Source: UBA1146 sp050256555 (GTDB lineage: Bacteria; Planctomycetota; UBA8108; UBA1146). Taken from it: DNA of 22,133 nucleotides. The stretch covers positions 1-22,133 of the forward strand of contig JBBWWC010000252.1 of assembly GCA_050256555.1 (NCBI GenBank), read 5' to 3'. The notes below the pieces were generated by a model. It was not told the origin of the DNA. It worked only from the letters and a program-made list of their open reading frames with translations, and ran no database searches. Positions 15,250 through 22,133 of the stretch are shown in pieces. The position numbers were made by a program, and so were the translations under genes. Positions within the stretch are counted from its first letter, which is position 1. Each line of letters starts with the position of its first letter.

Positions 15250-15269
15250 GGACCAACTTCAACTGGTCC
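15250..15269 (-). terminator. Hairpin between porin and DUF47 genes, possible weak terminator or attenuator
   Basis: On the minus strand GGACCA and TGGTCC form a perfect 6-bp stem with an 8-base loop, followed by the T-rich but interrupted TGAATTTGTTTG. It lies 80 bases after the porin stop and 33 before the DUF47 start. It could reduce read-through so that the porin is expressed more strongly than the downstream genes. The stem is short and the U tract imperfect, so this is uncertain. Confidence 0.35.
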
Positions 15270-15349
15270 CAGGGAAGGGGAAACGAACCACCTCGCCCCC
15301 TGCTTGATTATTACAGCATTTCCTTCCCGATGAGAATCCTAATCGTCAA

Positions 15350-16534
15350 TCAGAAGTTTACAGCGAATCTCATGACGTAACTGGTGACATCGTTGCCATA
15401 GACTGAAGCGGCATCCGGGGAAGCGTTGATGATATTGAACATGACTCGAGCATTTGGATTAAGATGCCAGTTTACGCCCATTGACAGCGCTTCTGCGTTC
15501 TCTCCGGCAGTCATTTCGTCCAGTTCAATTTCTTGCATTCGAATGGCCAGTTCAATGGCGCCGTTGCCATCGTCGCCGTAGTTGCTGGCTGGCTTGACCC
15601 GGGAGAATGCCCCTGCGGATTTCTTGTAGGCACGACTCTCTCCGGTGATGAAGTAGCTCCCCTGGAGATACCAGGCGGTGACTTCGGAATCATCATCGAG
15701 TGTCGAGCTAACGAACTCAGCCTGCACAGACATCGGTCCTTGCACGTATGCGAGTTCTGCTCCGAACACATCAGCACCGTCGGAAGCGATATCGCCGGTG
15801 TCGACGATGTCTGCGCCCAGATGGCTGAGTGAATCGGCGTGGTACTCAACAACTCCGCCGGAGGTGTCTCGTGAACTGATGGAGGCGCCCAGATGAAACA
15901 GTTGATTGCCACCATCTTCGTAGATCGGCAGATAAGTTGCTCTGGCAGTAAGGGAGCCCTGATGATCTTCCTGTCCATTGCCATAGCTGTTGACATCGAT
16001 GAAGTAACCGAATGCGAATGTTCCAAGATCATCTGCCAAAGAGTGACTGGAGAGAATGCCAGTGTTTCTTCCGGGAGTGAGGGAAGAGGTGAAGCTGCGC
16101 TCGGCGAAAGTGATGTACTTACTACTGGTTAATGTTTCGAGTCCCATCGGTTCAAATTGCTGACCAATACGTAGCTTGCCCAGGAAACCTGCATCTTTGA
16201 GGCCGACCCAGGCATCTTTGAAATCAGCATCGCCTCCGGCGAAATCATATTGTGTTTTAAACTCAACATTGCCGCCGATGACTCCGGACACGGCGAAGCG
16301 AGCTCTGCGCATCTCGACACCGTCTTGTTCTAGATCGACGCCATCTTCCTCACTGAAGAATCCGTAATCGATTTGAAGTCGTCCACCGAAACCAATCTTG
16401 GTTTCCCCATCGTCAGAGGTGAAACTCAATCCGTTCTTCCAGTTTCCTGACATGCTTTGCATGGCGTTCGCATCGGAAGCTATGAAACTGAAAAGGCAAA
16501 TAAGACCAAGTAGAAACACGCTTCGAGTTCTCAT
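15350..16534 (-). CDS. Outer-membrane porin, phosphate-selective OprP/OprO type
   Basis: This is a 394-residue outer-membrane beta barrel. A signal peptide (FLLGLICLFSFIASDANA) is cut after ANA. The N-terminal strands KIGFGGRLQIDYGFFSEEDG, GVEMRRARFAVSGVIGGNVEFK and GQQFEPMGLETLTSSKYITF are typical of the OprO/OprP family. The chain ends in Phe (YVMRFAVNF), the BAM recognition signal, which shows that the host has an outer membrane. The frame is open upstream to 16660, but the signal peptide and the GAGG ribosome site (16542-16545) fix the start at 16534. Position upstream of DUF47 and PiT supports phosphate uptake. Family membership alone does not prove phosphate selectivity. Confidence 0.88.
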   Translation of the reverse strand: MRTRSVFLLGLICLFSFIASDANAMQSMSGNWKNGLSFTSDDGETKIGFGGRLQIDYGFFSEEDGVDLEQDGVEMRRARFAVSGVIGGNVEFKTQYDFAGGDADFKDAWVGLKDAGFLGKLRIGQQFEPMGLETLTSSKYITFAERSFTSSLTPGRNTGILSSHSLADDLGTFAFGYFIDVNSYGNGQEDHQGSLTARATYLPIYEDGGNQLFHLGASISSRDTSGGVVEYHADSLSHLGADIVDTGDIASDGADVFGAELAYVQGPMSVQAEFVSSTLDDDSEVTAWYLQGSYFITGESRAYKKSAGAFSRVKPASNYGDDGNGAIELAIRMQEIELDEMTAGENAEALSMGVNWHLNPNARVMFNIINASPDAASVYGNDVTSYVMRFAVNF

Positions 16535-16785
16535 TGCTGTACCTCTTCTTTTGTTTTGTCTTTGGTGACAGGCTTTTCTGTAAATCGAAATGGAATTTAA
16601 ATCTCTTTTGGCTTCTGTGCCGCAGGATAGGGAGGGATTGTTAAGATCAGGTGAAGCCAATGCAAGAACGGTAACAAATCTACAGTGGGTTTGCTAAACT
16701 GTTTTCTGGAAACGTCTTGGGTAAGAATCGATCGCCGATTCGAGCTCTGACCAAGAGGACGTTGAGTTCAAGGATCGGGATCTGG
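16535..16785. promoter_or_regulatory. Divergent intergenic region between porin and rlmL; candidate porin promoter
   Basis: No gene is visible in these 251 bases. The best minus-strand promoter candidate for the porin is TTGCAT (16660-16665) and AACAAT (16637-16642) with a 17-base spacer; both hexamers are imperfect. A CTGTCAC at 16565-16571 (minus strand) equals one half of a Pho-box repeat, but the second half at the expected 11-base offset is not present. The rlmL frame opens earlier, at TTG 16717, but without a ribosome site. Confidence 0.35.
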
Positions 16786-17898
16786 ATGCAAGAATTTTAC
16801 GCCTCAGCGATCCGGCACACGGAAACGGCTCTTTGTGACGAGTTGCACGAATTGGGTTTCCGGAGCGTTCGTTTCAACCGTGGCGGTATTCCTTTTCGCG
16901 GCGATTGGAGTGAGGGCTGGCGCGCTTGCCTTCAGAGTCGCATTGCCCAGCGGATCTTGGTGGTGCTGGGACGCAGCCCGGTGACCACTGCCGATCAGCT
17001 GTATGACGCTGCCAGAGCGGTGGACTGGACTCCATACCTCACGCCCCGACAGACGTTGGCGGTCAATTGCGTGGCCGTGGGGAGTGCTTTGAATCACAGT
17101 GGATTTGTCGCACTGCGGGTCAAGGATGCGATTGTCGATCAGATTCGCGATGCGGAAGGGGATCGCCCTTCCATCGATCGCGATGATCCCGATGTGAAGG
17201 TCTTCGTCTATCTGGCCAACGACAAGGTGACCTTTTATCTGGATATGTCAGGACAGCCGCTTCACTTGCGTGGTTATCGCGCCCGATCAGGGGACGCACC
17301 GCTCCGTGAAAGTCTGGCGGCAACGGTTCTCCGACTGTCGGGCTGGGATCGCCAATCACCGTTGATCGATCCGATGTGTGGTTCCGGTACTCTGGCCATC
17401 GAAGCAGCGCTGTGGGCTTCGGGTATGGCCCCCGGTCTGGCTCGTGACCGATTTGGGTTTGAGCGGTGGGCTTGCCATAGTCAGGAAGATGCAGAGGAAG
17501 TACGGCGTCTGCGCGGAGTCCTTCGCGGTCAGGCGACCGGTCAGACCCCTTCGATCGTGGCCGCTGATATCGAGTCCAAAGTTCTCGAAGTCGCTCGAGC
17601 CAATGCCAGGATTGCCGGAACCAAGCTGGCGATTCGAGAACAGTCAGTTTTGAATCTTCGCCCAGATGGACCGGTTCGAACCCTGGTGACCAATCCTCCC
17701 TACGGAAAACGACTCGAGACGGAGCCGAATTTCCCCGATCGTCTTGGTGCCGTTATCCGCCGTCTTCATGGCTGGCGAGTGGTGATTCTCAGCGGCTCCG
17801 ATGTGTATGAAAAAGCGGTCCAGCTCGCGCCGAAAAACAAGATTCCACTGGTCAATGGCGATCTCGATTGCCAGCTATTGATCTACGACGTGGAGTGA
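16786..17898 (+). CDS. rlmL: THUMP-domain 23S rRNA guanine-N2 methyltransferase, RlmL type
   Basis: This is a class I SAM-dependent RNA methyltransferase that should make m2G in 23S rRNA (position 2445 in E. coli numbering, by family). It has 370 residues from ATG 16786: the opening MQEFYASAIRHTETALCDEL matches the family start, and GGGA precedes it by five bases. A frame extension to TTG 16717 is unlikely. The ferredoxin-like and THUMP regions occupy about 1-160. The SAM motif DPMCGSGTLAIEA is at 195-207 and the catalytic NPPYGKR at 303-309. Unlike the E. coli RlmKL fusion, there is no C-terminal RlmK domain. It stands alone between divergent and convergent neighbours, as housekeeping genes often do. 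Confidence 0.9.
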   Translation: MQEFYASAIRHTETALCDELHELGFRSVRFNRGGIPFRGDWSEGWRACLQSRIAQRILVVLGRSPVTTADQLYDAARAVDWTPYLTPRQTLAVNCVAVGSALNHSGFVALRVKDAIVDQIRDAEGDRPSIDRDDPDVKVFVYLANDKVTFYLDMSGQPLHLRGYRARSGDAPLRESLAATVLRLSGWDRQSPLIDPMCGSGTLAIEAALWASGMAPGLARDRFGFERWACHSQEDAEEVRRLRGVLRGQATGQTPSIVAADIESKVLEVARANARIAGTKLAIREQSVLNLRPDGPVRTLVTNPPYGKRLETEPNFPDRLGAVIRRLHGWRVVILSGSDVYEKAVQLAPKNKIPLVNGDLDCQLLIYDVE

Positions 17899-17934
17899 TC
17901 CTACGACTTATCGAAGAGCTGTCGATTTGAAGCT

Positions 17935-18747
17935 TCACTTGCTTTTTGATTTGAGTGCCCTTTTCCACTCGATGATCGATCGATAGGCGATTTCACGCAG
18001 GAACAGAGTGGCTTGCTGATTGAGCTGCTGGAGACCTCTGATGGGAAGTTTCTTTGGATTGCGGGTACGTGGATCAGCCCCCGAGATGGTGGCCTCGATC
18101 ACGATCAGCGACAAGTACATGCCGGCGACGCTCGGATGTTCGCGGTCATCAGAATACATGTCGAAATCGGGTTTGCTGTCACGGGCCTTGTTCCATGCCC
18201 AGCTAACGGGGGCGACCTCGACCTTTAACTCCTTCGCCATCTCCTGATGGGCAGCAATGATTTTCTTCAGGGAGATCCAGTTGAGACGATCGTATTCCCA
18301 CGCCATGAACAGAATCGGTCGGGCGCCGGCCGCACGGACGGTTTTTACAAATTTGCGAGAATATTCACGAAACGATTCGACATTTGTTTCAGGGAGATCT
18401 TCTTGCAGGATCACCACGTCCCAGTTTCCGTTGGTGATTTTCTTCACCGCATCGGTCTTGTTCCACATCACTTCCAGTGAGGCACCGCCACGGACGACCG
18501 AAGATGTTTCATAGCCTAGGGTGGGAGTCATCGCATCCGAGAGTTGCTTCAGATGTTGGGCGAGACCGCCACGCCAGAAGGTAAAGCTGTTACCGACAAA
18601 TAGTATCCGTTGTAGTTTCTGAACTGGTGGCGTTTCCTTCTTGGGGGCGGTTGTGGGATCATCGGTTGCCGTAAGAGGACCGTTGAACAAGGTCAGGGTC
18701 ATCACCAGCAGAAGAAAACAGGCTTGTCCCGAAAAGTTTCGAATCAT
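17935..18747 (-). CDS. Secreted SGNH/GDSL-like hydrolase
   Basis: This 270-residue exported protein of the SGNH hydrolase superfamily may be an esterase or carbohydrate deacetylase. A Sec signal peptide (QACFLLLVMTLTLFNGPLTA) begins it, followed by a short Pro/Thr linker. Block I is ILFVGNSFTFWRGGL with the nucleophile S54. The C-terminal block V, SDDREHPSVAGMYLS, carries D201 and H204. VVILQEDLPETN (111-122) fits block III. The start at 18747 has an excellent AGGAGGAG ribosome site; an upstream ATG at 18765 lacks one. The substrate is unknown, but the gene shares a divergent promoter region with a glycosidase-like propeller gene, which suggests action on a decorated polysaccharide (inference). 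Confidence 0.82.
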   Translation of the reverse strand: MIRNFSGQACFLLLVMTLTLFNGPLTATDDPTTAPKKETPPVQKLQRILFVGNSFTFWRGGLAQHLKQLSDAMTPTLGYETSSVVRGGASLEVMWNKTDAVKKITNGNWDVVILQEDLPETNVESFREYSRKFVKTVRAAGARPILFMAWEYDRLNWISLKKIIAAHQEMAKELKVEVAPVSWAWNKARDSKPDFDMYSDDREHPSVAGMYLSLIVIEATISGADPRTRNPKKLPIRGLQQLNQQATLFLREIAYRSIIEWKRALKSKSK

Positions 18748-18755
18748 TGCTCCTC

Positions 18756-18806
18756 CTGGCCGCAAGATGCCAGTTTTCGGTGCCAGAGCAAGCTCTGGCT
18801 AGCCAG
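18756..18806. promoter_or_regulatory. Operator-like cluster of GCCAG repeats between divergent genes
   Basis: Five copies of GCCAG lie within 51 bases: minus at 18756-18760, plus at 18769-18773, plus at 18782-18786, minus at 18795-18799, plus at 18802-18806. Start-to-start steps are 13, 13, 13 and 7. Two perfect inverted repeats result: GCCAGAGC-AA-GCTCTGGC (18782-18799) and the 14-base palindrome TCTGGCTAGCCAGA (18794-18807), which share an arm. The site sits between the starts of the SGNH and glycosidase-like genes and covers the SGNH ribosome-site region. It probably binds a dimeric repressor or activator that controls both genes; no regulator gene is adjacent. Confidence 0.5.
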
Positions 18807-18863
18807 AAGAAACCGATCTCCGTGTCGGTTATGCTGAGTTCCAGGGGAACGGGGGGCCTGGCA

Positions 18864-20282
18864 ATGTATCGTGCATTTTTGTGTTCTTTTTTGGTGTTGG
18901 GGATCGTACTTTCTGATCGTGCCGATGTATTAGGCCAGAGCGATCCAGCGCCACACTTTGTCCAAATTCCAGGACCCAATCCTCTGTTAAAACCTGGGCC
19001 AGAAGGAAGTTGGGATGATGGAATGCTGGAAGCATCCGATGCTTTTTTCGATGACGGCATCACCTACTTCTACTACCACGCTGTCGGGGCCGGTCAGGGA
19101 TATCGTCTCGGTGTCGCCACGGCATCCGATCCTCTGGGCCCTTTTCATAAACATGGAACGGCACCGATTCTCGATTCGGGACCGGAAGGAGCCTGGGATT
19201 CGGGACATGTTGCCTGCGCCATGGTGGTCAAGGAAAGCGCTGAACGTTATCTGATGTGGTATAGCGGTGAAGCCGGAGATGCTCACTGGTCGATCGGATT
19301 TGCGACCGCTTCTCATCCATTAGGTCCCTGGACCAAGCACCCAGGCAATCCGGTGCTGGAGGACTTCGGCTATCTGGGGGGAGTCCTCAAGATTGGTGAT
19401 GAGTGGCGCCTTTATGCTGCGCATCCCATCCATCAGCCGTGGGCTTCCGATCCGGCCGAACAGCATCGAAGTCCGACCTACCATACCGATTACAGTCCAC
19501 TGTCACTGGCCGTGGGAATCAAACCGGAAGGACCTTTCGAGTTACATCCGAGCAATCCATTGATGGTGCAGGGTGAGCTGGGGGAATGGGATGAAGGAGG
19601 GATCTCCGAGGCGGAGGTGCTTTACCAGAACGGTCGTTATCACATCTTCTACGGGGCGAGCCAGCGCCATGGTCCACGCACCGAGAGCATCGGTTATGCC
19701 TCGAGTGAAGACGGGTTGAAGTGGAAACAGCATCCGTGGAATCCGGTCGCATCTCGTCATGCTGAACCGAATGCTGCGGCCTATGCTGAAGTACATGCCG
19801 TCATGCAAGCACCGTTTGTGTATCTCTATCACACGCTGCGGTATGAGCACGATGATGAACGGGGAGCCTTTCCCTGGTTTGAAGATCTTGGTGTTCAAGT
19901 ACTGGCACTGGAACGACCCTTCCACCTTTTATGGCCGGTACTACAGCAAGAAACCCTGGACGGTGGTAAGGCCACCGAGGTGGAGTTGTGCCCGGTCATT
20001 CCCCTCGGGCCAGTAGAGCGAGCGACCCTGACCGTTTCTGGCCAATTTTCGCAAGGCGACGATGCCGCACCGGTACGGTTGGAACTACTGGGAAGTGCGG
20101 ATGGTATCTCCTTCGATACGATCGCTCACCAGAGCTGGAAACTGGCGCCGACTCCGGGAAAGAGATTTCAGCGAACCGTGTCGATCGACACCTCTCTGCG
20201 CTTTGCCAGGGTGAGGGTGGTCAATGGAAAAGGGAACGGGGTCATCTCCGGTTTGAGGGTGGATGCGTCGCTGGGGGGGTAA
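18864..20282 (+). CDS. Secreted five-bladed propeller glycoside hydrolase-like protein (GH43/GH117-like)
   Basis: This is a 472-residue secreted protein. The start at 18864 gives a clean signal peptide (MYRAFLCSFLVLGIVLS...VLGQS); the open frame further upstream to 18747 lacks a ribosome site and runs into the divergent promoter region. Residues about 25-365 carry the repeated blade pattern of the GH43/GH62/GH117-type propellers: GSWDDGMLEASDAFFDDG, GAWDSGHVACAMV, GYLGGVLKIGDEWRLYAAH and GEWDEGGISEAEVLYQNGRY. The regularly spaced Asp and Glu in these blades are the likely catalytic and metal residues. Residues 370-472 look like a separate beta-sandwich (possibly F5/8-type) domain. The substrate is not identifiable. 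The gene is divergent from the SGNH gene. Confidence 0.78.
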   Translation: MYRAFLCSFLVLGIVLSDRADVLGQSDPAPHFVQIPGPNPLLKPGPEGSWDDGMLEASDAFFDDGITYFYYHAVGAGQGYRLGVATASDPLGPFHKHGTAPILDSGPEGAWDSGHVACAMVVKESAERYLMWYSGEAGDAHWSIGFATASHPLGPWTKHPGNPVLEDFGYLGGVLKIGDEWRLYAAHPIHQPWASDPAEQHRSPTYHTDYSPLSLAVGIKPEGPFELHPSNPLMVQGELGEWDEGGISEAEVLYQNGRYHIFYGASQRHGPRTESIGYASSEDGLKWKQHPWNPVASRHAEPNAAAYAEVHAVMQAPFVYLYHTLRYEHDDERGAFPWFEDLGVQVLALERPFHLLWPVLQQETLDGGKATEVELCPVIPLGPVERATLTVSGQFSQGDDAAPVRLELLGSADGISFDTIAHQSWKLAPTPGKRFQRTVSIDTSLRFARVRVVNGKGNGVISGLRVDASLGG

Positions 20283-20353
20283 TCACTGAAGATTTTGATG
20301 ATAAAGATGGGAATTGACTGAACTTGCGGCTTTCAAGAGCCGATGAGAAGGAT

Positions 20354-20373
20354 GAGATCTGACGGGAGATCTC
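20354..20373 (+). other. Perfect hairpin in the leader of the ATP-grasp gene
   Basis: GAGATCT, a GACGGG loop and AGATCTC form a perfect 7-bp stem, 40 bases before the ATG of the ATP-grasp gene and 71 bases after the glycosidase stop. No T tract follows, so it is not a standard terminator. It could be a leader structure or an operator of 14 symmetric bases. The remaining intergenic sequence (20283-20413) shows nothing else. Confidence 0.4.
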
Positions 20374-20413
20374 GGGAGTCGTAAACGGAACCGGAACGGC
20401 AGGAGCATTTCTA

Positions 20414-21841
20414 ATGTCAGTCCCCGATCGTTTTGCCATGGATCAGCAACGGATTGAAGAAATCGCCAGAAGCTACTCCGATCGTCACGATCTGGAGAAG
20501 GCCAATGGAAAACGCATGGCGCACTGCTGGCAAGGGCATAGAAATTGGCCCGTTCTTCACCTCGATGATGTTTCCGGTATCCCCTTCTTGACCGGTGTGA
20601 AAGGTGTTGATGAGTATCAACACCGAGCCCGGGTTCGTTGTGGCGATGGCGATCTGTTTGCGACCGTTACCGATCCGACAGCTGGATATGAACAATACTG
20701 CCAGGATTTTCTCGGAATGGGTTCTCCCCAGCATCTTTATTCTCGACCCAGTGATGGGCCTTTGGAAGTTTCTGAAGGTTGCAGCCAGGGAGAGACGTAC
20801 CAGCAACTGATCGAGAAGGCTCGTTCGGCTGGTGGGTTACTGATCGAGCCCTACATGGGAATCGAAGCGACCTGGGAGCTGGGGGAGAAAATCGCTGCGG
20901 ACTCTGGAGTGCCGATCCAGATTGTCGCACCGCCTCCCGAGGTGACGTGGGTGGCCAATGATAAGGCCTTCTTCTCCGAGCTGGTCAGTGACGTGGTTGG
21001 CAAAGAAGCGCTCGTGGTGACGCGTACGGCGACCGATGTGGAAACCTTGTCGAGGCATCTGCGAGACATCTCGGTCGGAGTCAAGAGGGTTGCGATCAAG
21101 AGAACTCGCTGTGCATCTGCGATGGGAAATCGACTTCTTCAGACTGCGGATATTGTTGATCTTTCGATTTCCGAGCTGGAATCACGGGTGTCAGAGTTCC
21201 TGGCTTCGATGGATTGGCCGGTTGGCGAAGAAGTGATTGCATGTGTCTGGGAAGAAACAGATCTTTCTCCTTCGACACAATGGTGGATTCCACCGCGAGG
21301 AATCAGGCGGCCAAGGATTGACGGGATCTACGAACAGATTCTCGAGGGAGAAGAGAAGTTGTTCGTTGGTAGCCGCCCATCGACACTTCCTACCAACATC
21401 AACGAGGCTCTGGTGGCTCAGTCGAGACCTGTGGTTCATGCACTCCAGGAACTGGGGTATGTGGGGCGCTGTTCCTTCGATCATCTGGTGGTCGGTGATC
21501 CGCTAGGAGATCCTGTTCTACGAATTACCGAGTGTAATGGTCGCTGGGGCGGGACCAGTACTCCGATGCATCTGATCGACCGGGTGATCCCGGGCGAACG
21601 ACCTGCTTATCGTGCACAAGATTTCATTGATGAATCTCTGATAGGCGTTCCATTTCCACAGCTCTGCGAACGTATTGGAGAGCAGCTACTCGATGTCAGG
21701 AGCGGAGAGGGACAATTTCTGCTCTACAATGTCGGCCCCTTGCGACAATCGGGTAAGTTTGACGTGATTGCCATTGCAGCTGATTCAGATGAAGCGGATC
21801 GGTTGCTGACAGAAGTTCTCCCCGAGCTGCTGGGGGTTTAA
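20414..21841 (+). CDS. ATP-grasp superfamily ligase, substrate unknown
   Basis: This 475-residue cytoplasmic protein has a C-terminal ATP-grasp fold: VAIKR with K229 as likely ATP-binding lysine, VGRCSFDHLVVGDP (350-363), and ITECNGRWGGTSTPMH (371-386), which holds the ExNxR metal and phosphate motif (E373, N375, R377) and the following glycines. ANDKAFFSELV (181-191) matches the start of the ATP-grasp part, and the first 175 residues look like a pre-ATP-grasp Rossmann-like domain. Such proteins join a carboxylate to an amine or thiol, for example in dipeptide or peptidic natural-product synthesis. No partner gene identifies the substrate here. AGGAG at 20401-20405, eight bases upstream, supports ATG 20414. 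The SRPBCC gene follows after 22 bases, probably in the same operon. Confidence 0.72.
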   Translation: MSVPDRFAMDQQRIEEIARSYSDRHDLEKANGKRMAHCWQGHRNWPVLHLDDVSGIPFLTGVKGVDEYQHRARVRCGDGDLFATVTDPTAGYEQYCQDFLGMGSPQHLYSRPSDGPLEVSEGCSQGETYQQLIEKARSAGGLLIEPYMGIEATWELGEKIAADSGVPIQIVAPPPEVTWVANDKAFFSELVSDVVGKEALVVTRTATDVETLSRHLRDISVGVKRVAIKRTRCASAMGNRLLQTADIVDLSISELESRVSEFLASMDWPVGEEVIACVWEETDLSPSTQWWIPPRGIRRPRIDGIYEQILEGEEKLFVGSRPSTLPTNINEALVAQSRPVVHALQELGYVGRCSFDHLVVGDPLGDPVLRITECNGRWGGTSTPMHLIDRVIPGERPAYRAQDFIDESLIGVPFPQLCERIGEQLLDVRSGEGQFLLYNVGPLRQSGKFDVIAIAADSDEADRLLTEVLPELLGV

Positions 21842-21863
21842 CACAACTTTTCGGGAGATCTAG

Positions 21864-22133
21864 ATGTCCAGAATTTTCCATCTTGAACGCGAGCAGGTGA
21901 TTCCCACAGATCTGGACAGGGCATGGGAATTTATCAGTACACCGAAGAATCTAGATCTGATCACGCCTGAGAACATGTCTTTTTCCATCGTTAGCGATAT
22001 TCCTGCTGAAATGTTCGACGGGCTTCTCATCGAGTATCAAATATCGATCCCATTTCTGGGGGGGCAATCCTGGCTTTCAGAGATTCGGGATATCCAGGAG
22101 CAACGTTCCTTTGTCGATGTTCAACATGTCGGT
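21864..22133 (+). CDS. SRPBCC-fold (START/Bet v 1-like) protein, truncated at the window end
   Basis: An open frame starts at ATG 21864 behind GGGAG (21853-21857) and runs 90 codons to the last base without a stop. The start, SRIFHLEREQVIPTDLDRAW then EFISTPKNLDLITPENMSF, is the typical first strand and helices of the ligand-binding SRPBCC family (the PtaL/CoxG-like and cyclase-like group). The C-terminal helix is outside the window. Proteins of this fold bind or modify hydrophobic ligands; no specific role can be assigned. It is likely co-transcribed with the upstream ATP-grasp ligase. Confidence 0.8.
   Translation, partial: MSRIFHLEREQVIPTDLDRAWEFISTPKNLDLITPENMSFSIVSDIPAEMFDGLLIEYQISIPFLGGQSWLSEIRDIQEQRSFVDVQHVG

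Noticed and set aside
16565..16571. CTGTCAC as part of a Pho box for the porin
   Set aside because: Only one half-site; the direct repeat expected 11 bases away is absent. It needs a PhoB motif scan, not a call by eye.

Overview
The window is a chromosomal stretch of a Gram-negative (diderm), moderately GC-rich bacterium. Evidence for an outer membrane is a porin with a C-terminal Phe, a lipobox lipoprotein and many Sec signal peptides. Secreted glycosidase, SGNH esterase and large secreted peptidases would suit a marine or soil Planctomycetota-like heterotroph, but that is a guess from gene content. The left end is an assembly edge: bases 1-19 are Illumina adapter sequence.

Region 1 (20-7782) is a nearly complete gene set for quinohemoprotein amine dehydrogenase (QHNDH), the enzyme with the cysteine tryptophylquinone (CTQ) cofactor. 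The main operon reads qhpA (diheme alpha subunit), qhpD (radical SAM thioether-forming enzyme), qhpC (crosslinked gamma subunit), qhpB (propeller beta subunit) and qhpE (leader-cleaving subtilase), with 4-base ATGA overlaps at three junctions. qhpG (flavin monooxygenase for CTQ formation) lies convergently on the other strand. The first 49 codons of what is very probably qhpF (ABC exporter) lie divergently at the contig edge and end at the adapter. The alpha subunit is unusual: it has an N-terminal membrane segment and a long low-complexity linker containing a 15-bp tandem repeat. The AraC-type regulator qhpR is not seen.

Region 2 (7802-12196) holds two secreted proline-type dipeptidyl peptidases in divergent orientation: a DPP4-like S9B enzyme, apparently co-transcribed with qhpG, and an S15/CocE-type hydrolase.

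Region 3 (12193-16534) is a minus-strand phosphate block: OprP/OprO-like porin, DUF47/PhoU-like protein, PiT transporter, and a lipoprotein of the endonuclease/exonuclease/phosphatase (EEP) fold.

Region 4 (16786-22133) contains an RlmL-type rRNA methyltransferase, a divergent pair (SGNH hydrolase and five-bladed propeller glycosidase-like protein) separated by an operator-like cluster of GCCAG inverted and direct repeats, an ATP-grasp ligase of unknown substrate, and the start of an SRPBCC-fold protein that runs off the window. No tRNA, rRNA, CRISPR array, transposase or prophage gene was seen.
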